The translations under genes and the position numbers were made by a program. The notes under the pieces are model-generated. The model saw only the letters and a program-made list of their open reading frames with translations. It ran no database searches and was not told the origin of the DNA. A stretch of DNA of 64,000 bases from Sordaria brevicollis (lineage: Eukaryota > Ascomycota > Sordariomycetes > Sordariales > Sordariaceae): positions 1,116,001 through 1,180,000 of the forward strand of contig JAUTDP010000009.1 in assembly GCA_033439795.1 (NCBI GenBank). The letters run 5' to 3'. Shown here in pieces: positions 11,422 to 21,765 of the stretch; position 1 is the stretch's first letter; each line of letters opens with the position of its first letter.

Positions 11422-13177
11422 GGGTGGGCGGAAAGTTTGAACATGTGTGAGAGATTGTGTGTTTCAATGTTTTGCTCTCAGTTTGTCCCGTTCACTCAGT
11501 GTCAGTTATTGTTGGTGATTCGGTTATGGCTCATTAGGGAAGCCTTTGTCGTTTGAAGGTTTGGGTGCAAAGTCAGCGAAGGTCCTCCACATAGGCCTAC
11601 CACTAGGGAAAAGGCCAGGACAGAAGGATTACACTGATATTAACGATAGCGCTATGAAGACATTATTTCCATACGTTTCAATTCTATGAGTCCCTCGCCT
11701 GCTGAATCACTGTCACGCAGGCGAAAGTGTGAGATGGTGAAGCTGCTCTCAGTGTCAGATAGATATTGCTTTACGTGTGCACCCACTCGCAGTCCACCGA
11801 AATGATGATTCTTCCGGCCTGTTATTGTAAACTTCTGTGTATGGACCGCATTGGTAACTGAGCGTTGGGATATGAGGGCTTGTTTTAAAATGATGTCTTG
11901 AAGTATAATAGCTTTCATCTGTGATCATTGTCGGAAACAAATGCAGCGTTATTGTTATTCGATAGCCACCTGGTCAAGGAAGACGGGAGCTCCTCGAGGA
12001 AGACAAGTATCGGCCGGCCTGACCGCCTTATTCGTGCAGTGCAATGGCTTAATAGAGATGAAAAGCCTTCAAAGCACTGGCCTAGACATTTCACTTCGTA
12101 ACTGTTCAACCCGTCAAAATAAGCTTTGCATCGCTGGTAGGCACAGGTGTAACAAAACGGTCTCAATTGACAATGAGGATGCCAGGATGTACAGAGAGGT
12201 CACAAGTGGGGAAAGTCAGGACGGTGATTGTGATAGCCCCACATGCACATGCTTGGCATCGTTGCGTCTTGGCACTCTTCCGGTTCCCGAAGTCAACCTT
12301 CCACAGCATCATCCGGGAAGACATGAAGCACGACATGGAAAATCGACATGTAATCTCGAGGGCTTCTTTGGAAAGATAATGCTTGTGTGTTCATCCCCTT
12401 TCGAAGAGCAATGAGAACAGATGGGATCTATTGGCGAGCAATGTGCCTGGGTTCTCTTTCAGGGCACCATGCTCGCACCTTATAGGGCTGATTCTAGGCC
12501 ATGGCCCACTGTCTCGGTCTCTCGGAGCCCCACGAGTTTTCAAATTTTATGCAAGACATCATTTTTATCCGAGTTGTCGGTTCGAGGATCTTGACGTCGA
12601 TCTACGTATGATGTGAACCGACAACAATGCCTCTCGAGATGGTCAACACGAATGGGACGTCCACCTTTCAACATTCATCGATGTCTCTTTCTTTTTGTAT
12701 ACGGGACGCTAGCAACATTGTACCAGCCCAGCCACTGCCAATTCACTCGGCCCATTCCATAGTGAAATTACTGTCAGCATTGATGCCACCTTCCTTGGCT
12801 TCTTAGTAACCACCGTGTTGCATTGAACCCTTCGGGAACAAACATCCGTCGCGACCAGCTGTTTCCAGAATCAGGCAGCTTCATTGCCCCTGAATTCGAA
12901 AATGGAAGGACAACCCTGGATCATCTCAGGGACCAGTGGCCGCAGTCGGTGCGGACGGACGGCTGGCATGAGGACCCCGGGAGACAAATACTTTCAACAC
13001 CGAACATAAACCTCGGCCTGTCCCGTCAAAGGCCTTGCTTGTTCTCTTCACCTTTCGTCGCGAAATCGAACCGACGCCGAATCTCGACTTTTCGAAAAAG
13101 TAACGGCAAAGCGAATAGCCGCGCTCTAAAAGTCGTCCGAGGATGCAGCGCGTTGCCATCCCGACCAATCCATCACC
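11422..13177. other. intergenic upstream of the glycosyltransferase-like gene
   Basis: No supported coding region in 1.75 kb. The final 150 bases up to the CACCATG at 13178 form a plausible leader. Small ORFs on both strands have no recognisable content. Confidence 0.45.
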
Positions 13178-14665
13178 ATGATCGCGACCATGAACCCGCG
13201 CGTTTCGCGCCTCTCGATTCTCGTCTTCTGCTTTCTTGGTCTCACCTTTGGCTTCCTTTATGCCTATAGAGACAGCGAAACAGCCACCAGACTACTCAAG
13301 ACGATTCCAATCATCAATGACACCAATAGTCCCTCGAGCAATCAACCCGCGTCCGATAACAAATTCTCCCCTCCCAAAGGGCCTCAACCACCGAAATACA
13401 AACCTCCTCTTAAGAACCCTCTGCCGCCCATCGTTGACCCATTCCCTCTTCTTGCCACCACTTCCAAGGACGTCCTACCTCCCCCAATCCCCGCCTACAA
13501 CGTCCCCCACCCCGATCTCCATCTTCACTATGGCCTCGCCCGCCCGCCCCCGCTCTTCATCGGCTTCACCCGCCAATGGCCCATGCTCCTGCAAGCCGTA
13601 GTCTCGTACATAACCGCCGGCTGGCCCGCTTCCGGCATCTACGTCGTCGAGAACACAGGCGTGCACAACTCCAACCGCGCCGGTCTCTTGTCTTTACAAA
13701 ACCCGTTCTTCCTCAACCATACCACTTTGGAGCGACTAGGTGTGAACGTCATCCAGACGCCCGTGCTGCTCAACTTTGCGCAGATGCAGAATTTCTTCTT
13801 GGACGTCGCCTACCAGGAGAACCACGAGTATTACTTTTACAGCCACCAGGACGTTTTGGTGTTTTCGTTTGAGGACGGTCCTGACAATGAGCGCAGACCC
13901 GGTGATCGGGAGTGGGATGTCTACGATAATGAGGATAGGAAAGCAACGGTCACGGAACCGCCGGCTGCGGGCGAGGAAGGGTACAGGACGATCTACGAAA
14001 ATTGCTTGCGGGAGATCAACACGACTGTCGCCAGAAAAGAGAGATGGGGGTTCCGCTGGTTTCAGTATGATCACTTGACGCTGGTGAACCGGGCCGCGCT
14101 GGAGGCGGTAGGCGGGTGGGACTCGATGATCCCGTACTATGCGACGGATTGCGACATGAATGGGAAGCTGGGCATGGATGGCTGGACGATGAAGCATCGG
14201 AGGGCGGGTATCATCAATGATGTGTCGAGCGTCATGACGGATTTGGAGGCATTGTACCGGAATCCGGCTGTTGTTCCGGGGTTCAAAGACCCGAATCCGC
14301 TGTCGCCTGACCAGGAGGAGGCTATCAAGGAGAAGATGAAGTGGAAGTTGAAGGAGGGTGCCGACGGCCGGAAGTTCAATGCGAACACGACGGGCCCTAA
14401 AGAGTATTTCCGCATCCTCAAACAAGTTGGACTGGACATGGGCGCTCACAAGTACCGAGATGGTGACCACCAGCGCAACAGATGGCAGAAGAGTCAGCAA
14501 GGTGGTCTGGGAGAACCGTACTACTACGATCCGGAAGGGTTTGCGCGTGCTTTCCAACTGCTGACAGAGGCTGGAATGGCGCATCTACAGCGAGAAATGG
14601 GGCCACAAAGGGTGCGATATTGCAGAGGAGACAGGATTGAAGTTGGAAGATCAGTGGAGGGTTGA
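13178..14665 (+). CDS. type II membrane glycosyltransferase-like protein (Golgi)
   Basis: Single exon of 495 aa beginning CACCATG, a strong context. A short basic N-terminus is followed by a hydrophobic segment at about residues 12-30 (LSILVFCFLGLTFGFLYAY), then a proline-rich stem to about residue 110. This is the usual layout of a Golgi type II enzyme. The luminal part begins with PPPLFIGFTRQWPMLLQAV and contains HQDVLVFSFEDG and the segment WGFRWFQYDHLTLVNR...GGWDSMIPYYATDCDMNG. A DxD-like DCD in such a block and the GGW motif resemble GT-A fold transferases that bind a nucleotide sugar through a metal. Donor and acceptor cannot be told. The gene converges on the AA9 gene, with only 172 bases between stop codons. 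An uncharacterised secretory-pathway protein without catalytic activity is the alternative. Confidence 0.65.
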   Translation: MIATMNPRVSRLSILVFCFLGLTFGFLYAYRDSETATRLLKTIPIINDTNSPSSNQPASDNKFSPPKGPQPPKYKPPLKNPLPPIVDPFPLLATTSKDVLPPPIPAYNVPHPDLHLHYGLARPPPLFIGFTRQWPMLLQAVVSYITAGWPASGIYVVENTGVHNSNRAGLLSLQNPFFLNHTTLERLGVNVIQTPVLLNFAQMQNFFLDVAYQENHEYYFYSHQDVLVFSFEDGPDNERRPGDREWDVYDNEDRKATVTEPPAAGEEGYRTIYENCLREINTTVARKERWGFRWFQYDHLTLVNRAALEAVGGWDSMIPYYATDCDMNGKLGMDGWTMKHRRAGIINDVSSVMTDLEALYRNPAVVPGFKDPNPLSPDQEEAIKEKMKWKLKEGADGRKFNANTTGPKEYFRILKQVGLDMGAHKYRDGDHQRNRWQKSQQGGLGEPYYYDPEGFARAFQLLTEAGMAHLQREMGPQRVRYCRGDRIEVGRSVEG

Positions 14666-14837
14666 GAAAGACTTCCAATGAAGATCTTTAAGAGATCTCG
14701 ATGTTCGAACACCAGAGACGTTGGCTGCGTACACCTTACGGTCCTACTGACTACCAGGTTGCAAAGCCAACATGAGTCTCCCGTGATCAGGACACTCGTG
14801 TGACGGAAACCTTCCGACATTATCACCCGCGACATTA

Positions 14838-15975
14838 TTAAGAGCCCGGTGCGCACTGCGAGTAATAAGGCGGCGAGACAGCCTTGCAGGTGTATCCGCT
14901 CTGTCCATTTCCACCACTGTCAGCTAATCTTCATCCACGGTCTTCATGGGAAAGGGAGAACACTTACCGCACACTGCGTGCACCCAGAGTATCCATTACC
15001 GCCACACTGTCCATACGCAGCCACCGCACAAGCACCCGGCGCATTTGGCTCTCCGACCTCAGGAGCATTCCCCTCCGACCCACCACTCGCCGGCTTCCCA
15101 CCCGGCGCCGTTGCCGACGGCGAGCTGCCCACTTTACAAGTCGACTCACACCCCGTACACCCGCTGCCCGACTGCTTTGTCGTACCGCCCGCCACCACCG
15201 CCGGCCCCGGCGCCACATAACTATTGACCGCCGCATGAATGTTGATCTGAATACCCGGGTCACTACTCTTGTACGCCCCGGGGAACTTCACCGTACTATA
15301 GCTGGCACTCCCACCGCCGGAAACGGTGATCTGATAACAAGAGATATAAAACTGGGCACCACCACTCTGGCCAGCGGTATGCAACGCCAACGCCTCGGCC
15401 CTCAACAGGTAATCGCCACTAGGCAAGTCCTTTGGGATAGGAACGTCCATGCGTCCGCAGCAGGCGTTGAGGTCACGCGTGCCCCAGTTGTCGTCGTCTC
15501 CTACGCGGCCCCCGGACTTTTTGGACCATGAGTTGGAGAAGATCTTGAACCAGTTACCGGAAGCGCCATCGGCGGTGGAGGCGTCGGAGACTTTGGACAA
15601 ATATACTTGGACCGGACCCCAGTGGGCGCCGCCGATGGCTTCGGATTTGCAGTTGCGGTCGCCTGGTTGCTGTTTTTGAGTGCCTTGTTAGTCGGAGATG
15701 GAAGCATGATAACGGAAGGAACTCACTTGGTGCATCTCAACAGTCACCACTCCGCCTGCCTTCACAGGGCACTTCCCACTAACCCCCCTCGTGCCGGCAT
15801 TGCACGCGAAATCTCGGCTGCCGACGTTGGTCACGGGGGAGTTGGACGAGGGCACGCGGTTGCAGGTTGAGCCGTAGTCGGTGCCATCTACCCAGAGTTG
15901 TTGGAAGATGGCGTGGGAGGTTACCTCGCGCGCGGCTAGGGTGGTGAGGATGAGGGTTAGGAGGTGGGATTTCAT
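14838..15975 (-). CDS. AA9 lytic polysaccharide monooxygenase with C-terminal CBM1
   Basis: Three exons on the minus strand: 15975-15727, 15669-14968 and 14900-14838, each joined in phase 0, 337 aa. A signal peptide of about 20 residues ends at TS before HAIFQQL, so the mature protein starts with histidine, the first ligand of the copper histidine brace. The second brace histidine lies in GGAHWGPVQVYL. ALHTAGQSGGAQFYISCYQ supplies the second-sphere histidine and glutamine and the axial tyrosine. A Gly/Ser/Pro-rich linker leads to a cellulose-binding CBM1 (AYGQCGGNGYSGCTQCA, then SGYTCKAVSPPYYSQC) that is split by the last intron. AA9 enzymes cleave cellulose or hemicellulose by oxidising C1 or C4, using O2 or H2O2 plus an electron donor. 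Regioselectivity cannot be read here. In N. crassa this appears to correspond to one of the gh61 series (recollection). Confidence 0.95.
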
Positions 15976-17744
15976 TGTTGTTAATGGATCGATGTTAAGC
16001 GTGTACGAGAGAGGGACGGATTTAGTTAGCTAAGTTGCAGTGGAAAGAGCTGCCTGAGAAGTGCGTTGGTAAGGATATAAAGGCAAGCCAGAGACTGTGG
16101 CATCAACGGTGTCTCTTCATACCCAAGTTCTATCCTCTTTCAGCAATTCGTGGGCTTACAATCCCGCGCTGGTTGGGTTGCCTCGGTCTTACTTCGATAT
16201 GACTCTGATCTCCAACATCGTCGTCTCTTGCGCAAGAACAGGGGAAAGGAAAAGAGGCGTCCGGGGCCCCAGATTTTCCTGGACGTGACGGCACATCGAA
16301 CCCCATTTACCAGAGGGCAATCTGTCAGAGTCCAGGATTCTGTATATGAAGCTTAAAGTACGTTTGGGTCATTCGACCGGCAAAATTCCTCCTAAATGGG
16401 ATGGGATTGGTGCTGGTATCTATGTCTTAATTTCTACCAGTCATTTACCCGGCAGTGTGATGCCGCGTTCAGATTGTTCATGATCATTAGCAGTGTGGGA
16501 TCAATGTGTGAGCCGGAAGAAACTAATTTTGCTCCGTGGAGTTGATGTGAAATATGCGTTCATATGCTAGAGAAGTCTTGTGGGTGGAAACTGTCTGAGG
16601 GCCGAGTGTCCTAGTGGGTGGGCGATCGAGATGGTTTTATGTGTATGAGTCGAGCCGCGTCGGTAAGAGAAGGCATTGATGGGAGACGATATGAATAAGT
16701 ATGAGTGTAGAGGTATGAATGAGAAAGAAGAAGGGATGAAATTGATGATGATGTCCTCGTTCTTTTGTGGGATACCTCTATGGTAGCTCCATGTGATCAC
16801 TGGTGGCACGACGTCCTCCCCGAGCTTGAAACTTTTCAGGTTATCCCTTTGTCTTATTTTCCGAAAGCTGGGTTCGAATTATGGTGGATCCTGATCTTGA
16901 ACCGACGAGTGTTTGCACGAGGGACGTTAAGGTGATTCTGTGTAGTGAAAACGATGAGGGCGCGGATAGACAACGACGGAGTCAATTTCCCACAGTAGTC
17001 GTGATCATGCTCTCAATTATCAGAGCCCTTTTCCTGTTGACAAGACATAAAGCTGTGGATATTGGTCGTTTCCCTTGAAATTGATGCCAACTCCCTTGTC
17101 GACTTTTTTTTTTGTACCAATGCCTTTCTAGAACCAAAAGCCAACCTCTTTCGTCCTAGAAGTAAGCGGTTGAAGAGATGTTATTCCACCTGTAACCGAC
17201 ACTCCACCACAAATTGGCAAACCAATCGCTAAACTGCCGGCGGGTATAACCTCACATTTCTCTACCAGCAACGTATTAGTCCAAAAGTTCCAATTCGATC
17301 GCATGGAGTGTCAATCCGTTGAGACTCTTGCAACGATGCCAAGTTGGAAGAAGCCGAAATCCATACGTGGGGGTCAAGATGGGGGCGTCTACGCTAAACT
17401 AGTACAGCTGAATAACTAAGACGACGAACGAAGTCCCAAACAAGTTTGTGATCATCATCGTTCGTGAGATGGTTCCACAGTCTTGGCAGGGACCCAAATT
17501 CCATGGAATCGGCCCGCTCATCGATTCGATGACGGGGTGTCGGTGTCGGGCTGTCGGCGGTGAAGCTTAAACTTGAACCGAACAAGATCTTGATCGGGAG
17601 AAATCAGAACCGACGACACCTCACATATACTGGTGGTGATTAAACATCTCACCGTCAAATACCTATCATAGAGCCAGACAAGACCGGCTCTGTCGTGTCG
17701 TTTCACGCACTCAACAACGAACAGCCATCATCGCCGTCATCACC
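15976..17744. other. intergenic between AA9 and lactonase starts (divergent promoters)
   Basis: The AA9 gene reads leftwards from 15975 and the lactonase reads rightwards from 17745, so this 1.77-kb stretch carries both promoters. No coding ORF is supported. A purely A/T-poor, featureless centre and a short T run near 17106 are the only things seen. A shared carbon-source regulator would be expected to bind here, but no site can be named with confidence. Confidence 0.5.
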
Positions 17745-19318
17745 ATGGTCCACGCTCGCACACCCTTTGCGCCACTCGCGGCGTTGCTACTGGCAACTAC
17801 TACCGTTAAGGCCGTCGATGTTCCGGCTCAAGCCCAGGTCATCGACCAGAAGAGCTTCAATGTTCTCGGGGACGTGCCGCCTCCTACTGTAGCGAACTCT
17901 ACTACGGTATGTCTTCTTCCCCAAGTGAGAATCTCCAGATTTGAGATGTTGTCGCTAACCTGTCACACCACGTTTGTGCGTGTGCGATCAACAGGTCTTC
18001 ATTCCCCCTGGAACAACAAAGGAGTCTCTCATCGAGAAGCCCTTCCATATCTACGATGAGGAGTTCCTGGAGATTATCGGAACTAACCCGACTCTTACGC
18101 TCCTTAACTCAACGGGAACGAACCCCAGGTTTCATGAGGCTGCTGTCTGGTACGTGCAATCCATCCCAGTTGACTCGGGAGTTTTAGGCAAAATACCCGG
18201 CCGCTGGTAGTACGGAAACTGATCGTTGAAAAATAGGGTCCCAGAAACGGATGACTTCTTCTTCGTCCAAAACGCTGGTGACCCAGCCGCCGGCACAGGG
18301 CTGAAGAAGTCAGCGGCCATCCAAAAGATCTCACTTTCGCAAGTGACGGCCGAGGTGGCGGCTACGAGGAATGCCTCCGGCAAGGTTGATGTTCACATCG
18401 TGCCCGCGACTCCCGCGGTTATCAACCCTAACGGCGGGACGAACTATAGAGGCAGAATCCTCTTTGCCGGCGAGGGACAAGGCAGCAAGATTGCCCCGGC
18501 GCTCTATGTCATGTCTCCCAATGAGCCCTATAACGCCACGGTCATTCTGGACAACTATTTTGGCCGTCAGTTTAACTCGATCAATGACGTTGCTATCAAC
18601 CCCCGCACCGGGGAGATTTACTTTACCGATACCACCTACGGGTACGTCCAGGATTTCAGGCCTGAGACTGTGATCCAGAAGCAGGTTTGGAGGTTCAACC
18701 AGACCACAGGGGCTGTGGCTGTTGTTGCTGATGGGTTCAATATGCCTAACGGTGAGTGGAACAGAAGCTTGTCGTCTTAGGCTTTTAAGGAAGCGAGAGC
18801 AGGAGATAACTAACCGGTACTAAACAGGCATCACCTTCTCCCACGACGGCCAGTACGCCTATGTAACCGATACCGGGGTCATCCAGGGCTTCTTTGGCCG
18901 CAACTCTTCCTTCCCATCCAGCATGTGAGCTGTCTTCAATTCCCCTTCCCTTCACCCCCCCCCCCCCCCCCCTCCTTCTTCCAGATCACAATGGCGCTGA
19001 CAATTTTTCGACCAAAAAAGCTACCGCTACGATGTCGAAGAAGACGGTACCTTCTCCAACCGCAAGACCTTCGCCTTCATCGCTTCCGGCGTCCCCGATG
19101 GCGTCCACGTCGACACCAAGGGCAACCTGTACGCGGGCTGCGGTGACGGCGTGCATGTATTCAACACGTCCGGAAAGCTGCTGGGCAAGATCTGGATCGG
19201 AAGCACGGTCGCCAACTTCCAGTTTGCTGGAAAGGGTCGGATGGTGATCCTGGCGGAGACGGAACTGTATTATGCCACGTTGGAGGCTGAGGGGGCGTTT
19301 CCTGGAAAGCTTTATTGA
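17745..19318 (+). CDS. secreted SMP-30/gluconolactonase-family lactonase
   Basis: Five exons: 17745-17906, 17995-18149, 18237-18751, 18828-18924 and 19021-19318, in frame, 408 aa. CACCATG gives a strong start and residues 1-23 form a signal peptide (ending VKAVDVPAQ). The body is a six-bladed propeller of the SMP-30/gluconolactonase/LRE type: PETDDFFFVQN, the SINDVAINPRTGEIYFTDTTYG block whose Asn and Asp normally bind the metal, NGITFSHDGQYAYVTDTG, and PDGVHVDTKGNLYAGCGDG. These enzymes hydrolyse sugar lactones to aldonic acids. Several NxT/NxS sites fit secretion. The fourth intron contains an 18-base C run and an unusual purine-rich acceptor (AAAAAAG), so its 3' boundary is the least sure. 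Position next to the AA9 gene suggests a role on oxidised oligosaccharide lactones; substrate is inferred. Confidence 0.85.
18955..18972. repeat. 18-base C homopolymer inside lactonase intron 4
   Basis: Uninterrupted C run followed by a CT-rich stretch and CCAG at about 18981-18984. The reading frame supports the later acceptor at 19019-19020, so this pyrimidine-rich block lies within the intron. Homopolymer length is error-prone in sequencing but would not change the coding frame. Confidence 0.9.
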
Positions 19319-19707
19319 GCGGGGGTGAAGGTGTAGGGCTAAAGAAGTTGAAGTTATTCTCGAATTTTGAAAAGACGAGGGGAGATGACAATAGTGTTAG
19401 TAGCTGTTAGTGTTGTCCGCTATGGGTCGTGGATTCAGTGAGGATTTCTAAACACTTCATAATAGTAGTGCTGCAGTGCGGGTGTTATGTAAGCCTGAAC
19501 CCTTGACGTGATAAGGCTTGGCATCGCCACTTCCCCAGAAGATGGAATCTCTACCGCGAACATCCCAATCCTTTGTTTCTTCCTCCCGATCTTGAGCTCT
19601 GACATCTTCGAAGACCTGCGAGCTTGAACTCGACCACATTCGCCTCTGGAATCAGTCCCAGTAAACGTTGCCTGGCTGCGCAAGGCGATGGTGACGATTC
19701 GCGCAAA
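19319..19707. other. short intergenic region before the F-box gene
   Basis: Holds the lactonase 3' end and the leader of the F-box gene. The frame of the F-box protein is open upstream of its first ATG, back to about 19624, but no other ATG occurs there, so the leader is non-coding. Confidence 0.5.
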
Positions 19708-21765
19708 ATGACCAGCAAAAGAACGCAGCCGCTGGTTGCTTACGACGATGATTCCGACCATCACGACGACGAGACCGATCATGGCAACCTCGAAGACCTT
19801 GAAGACCTCATGCCGCACGCGAAACGCCGACGACTAAATCCCGATCCGCTAGACCACGACATTACTTTGACAGCTAGACGACCGACACGCGCACAGCAGC
19901 CCAACGACCTCCTCACAAGTAGTAAAAGCGGGAATGACCTCCTCTCGGCTCTCTCAGACGAACTCCTCATCCGAATCCTGTCGTTCCTCTCTCTCCCACA
20001 CCTTCTCGCCGTTGCGCCAGTATCGCGCCGCTTCTACCAGCTTGCCGGCGACTCACAACTATGGAAGGCTTTGTACTACTCGCGCTTCGTGCTGCCGCGC
20101 GCAATGAGGATACCGGGATTTAGGGACGCAGCGGCTGGCGGGGGCGGTCCCGGACACAAGCTACATTACTCGGGACGGAGGACGCTATGGGCTGATGGGC
20201 GACAGGGTGGGATCGTCCAGGACAAGAAAAAGAAAGGGGATATCATCAAGGCCGGAACTAAAAGGAGGAGGACAGACGACCAAAGCGCGATCGACACCTC
20301 CGGGCTAGGGGCAGATATTGAAGAATGGCTGCAAGAGCGAAAATGGGAGCCGGTCAACTGGAAGAGGCAATACAAGATTCGGTACAACTGGTCGAGGGGC
20401 AAATGTGCGGTTGAAGAGCTGAGGATAGGAAACCGGGCGGGTACGGATGCTGGAAGTCAACAACAACAGGAACAAGAGCGGAAGGTACTCGTCAAAGTGG
20501 TGGAGGGAATCGCCATCACCGCGGACAGAGCGTCAGGATTGCGCGCATGGGATCTGAAGAGCAGGCGTTTGTTGGCGCAAATAGGCTTCTGCGAGGATGG
20601 TCTGGATTCTACGCCGAGCTGTATGGCGATTGACGACAGTGAGCTGGATCACGGGATAGTGGACGTGGCGGTTGGGTTTGTTGATGGGAGTTTCGGGGTG
20701 TGGAGGTTTTCAAGCGACGAGAACTGTCTCGTAAGGCGGTACAAACACGCAAAGTCGAGTAATGGCGAGCTAGTTGCAATGGCGTTGTCGTATCCCTATT
20801 TGTTGACGGCTACGGCAGCAGTGTTGGTGTCGCTTTATACCTTCGAGGTACCTCAGCAGCAACCGTTAGAACAACAACCGGCTCAGGACTTGGGAAGAAA
20901 TGGCGAGGCGAAAACGGCAACAGTGGATAAACCAGTTGAGGAAAGGTCGGCTGCCGCTCAAATCCATAACGATACACTTCCAGCGCCATATTTACTCACG
21001 TCCCTCAACTCCTACTCATCGCGACCACCTCTCGCACTATCCATACGAAAAATGGTCTCGACAACTGTCGCATCCATAGCCTACACATTTTCCACCCGGA
21101 GGGGCTGGTCCATCGGCCTTCAGGACATGCACATCCGCGCCCCAAATCCAGGCGTGAAGTCCGCTCCGGAAATCACCACCACAAAAACGGCATACACCAT
21201 GCCTTTGGACACTGGAAATGGGCTACGCGCAACTCCCGCGACGCCTCTGCATGAAATTGTTGCGAGCTCTCGAGAAGCAGACAGCCCATCCTCACGATCT
21301 CGTACAGATACGGTCGGGCCCACGACGCTCTGCTACACTCACCCCTATCTGCTCGCCACTCTACCCGACAACACCCTGGTGCTGCACATGTGCACATCTA
21401 CGGCCTCCTCGCTGTCTATCTCCCGCGGTATCCGCCTATGGGGTCACACATCGGGGATCAGCAACGCCGAGATAACGTCGCGAGGAAAGGCTGTCAGCGT
21501 CAGCTCACGAGGTGAAGAGATGCGTGTCTGGGAGCTCGAAGGGCGGTCAAACGGTGTTGGCAGTCGAAGCATTGAGATCAAACCTGGTCAAGCCTCACAT
21601 AAGAGTAACCCCGTCCCTACCACCGGCCTTGCAGTGGATGATCAAGATCTGGAATATGAGTGGGATGAACGGAGGAACTGGGTTGGTTTTGATGATGAAA
21701 TGGTCATTGTGCTGAAGGAGAAGAGAGGTGGCGGTGAGAGTTTGATGGTTTACGACTTCACTTGA
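19708..21765 (+). CDS. F-box protein with WD40/propeller-like C-terminal region
   Basis: Single exon, 685 aa, starting at the first in-frame ATG (GCAAAATGACC). The N-terminus is acidic and followed by a basic KRRR patch near residue 40. An F-box covers about residues 78-125: LSALSDELLIRILSFLSLPHLLAVAPVSRRFYQLAGDSQLWKALYYSRF, in pieces; this motif binds Skp1 in SCF ubiquitin ligases. Downstream segments such as GIAITADRASGLRAWDLKSRRLLAQIG, VDVAVGFVDGSFGVWRF and IRLWGHTSGISNAEITSRGKAVSVSSRGEEMRVWEL look like degenerate WD40 blades, read as short pieces, which usually hold the substrate. The overall layout is an F-box/WD-repeat substrate receptor. The target is unknown. A possible nuclear signal is GTKRRRTDD near residue 195. 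Confidence 0.82.
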   Translation: MTSKRTQPLVAYDDDSDHHDDETDHGNLEDLEDLMPHAKRRRLNPDPLDHDITLTARRPTRAQQPNDLLTSSKSGNDLLSALSDELLIRILSFLSLPHLLAVAPVSRRFYQLAGDSQLWKALYYSRFVLPRAMRIPGFRDAAAGGGGPGHKLHYSGRRTLWADGRQGGIVQDKKKKGDIIKAGTKRRRTDDQSAIDTSGLGADIEEWLQERKWEPVNWKRQYKIRYNWSRGKCAVEELRIGNRAGTDAGSQQQQEQERKVLVKVVEGIAITADRASGLRAWDLKSRRLLAQIGFCEDGLDSTPSCMAIDDSELDHGIVDVAVGFVDGSFGVWRFSSDENCLVRRYKHAKSSNGELVAMALSYPYLLTATAAVLVSLYTFEVPQQQPLEQQPAQDLGRNGEAKTATVDKPVEERSAAAQIHNDTLPAPYLLTSLNSYSSRPPLALSIRKMVSTTVASIAYTFSTRRGWSIGLQDMHIRAPNPGVKSAPEITTTKTAYTMPLDTGNGLRATPATPLHEIVASSREADSPSSRSRTDTVGPTTLCYTHPYLLATLPDNTLVLHMCTSTASSLSISRGIRLWGHTSGISNAEITSRGKAVSVSSRGEEMRVWELEGRSNGVGSRSIEIKPGQASHKSNPVPTTGLAVDDQDLEYEWDERRNWVGFDDEMVIVLKEKRGGGESLMVYDFT

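Noticed and set aside
13736..14584. Long minus-strand ORF (282 codons) antisense to the glycosyltransferase-like gene
   Set aside because: Shadow of the GC-rich coding strand; no motifs, and it runs opposite to a well-supported gene.
5903..19318. Idea of a dedicated biosynthetic or CAZy gene cluster
   Set aside because: Interleaved enolase, acetyltransferase-like and glycosyltransferase-like genes have no link to it; reported only as a linkage finding.
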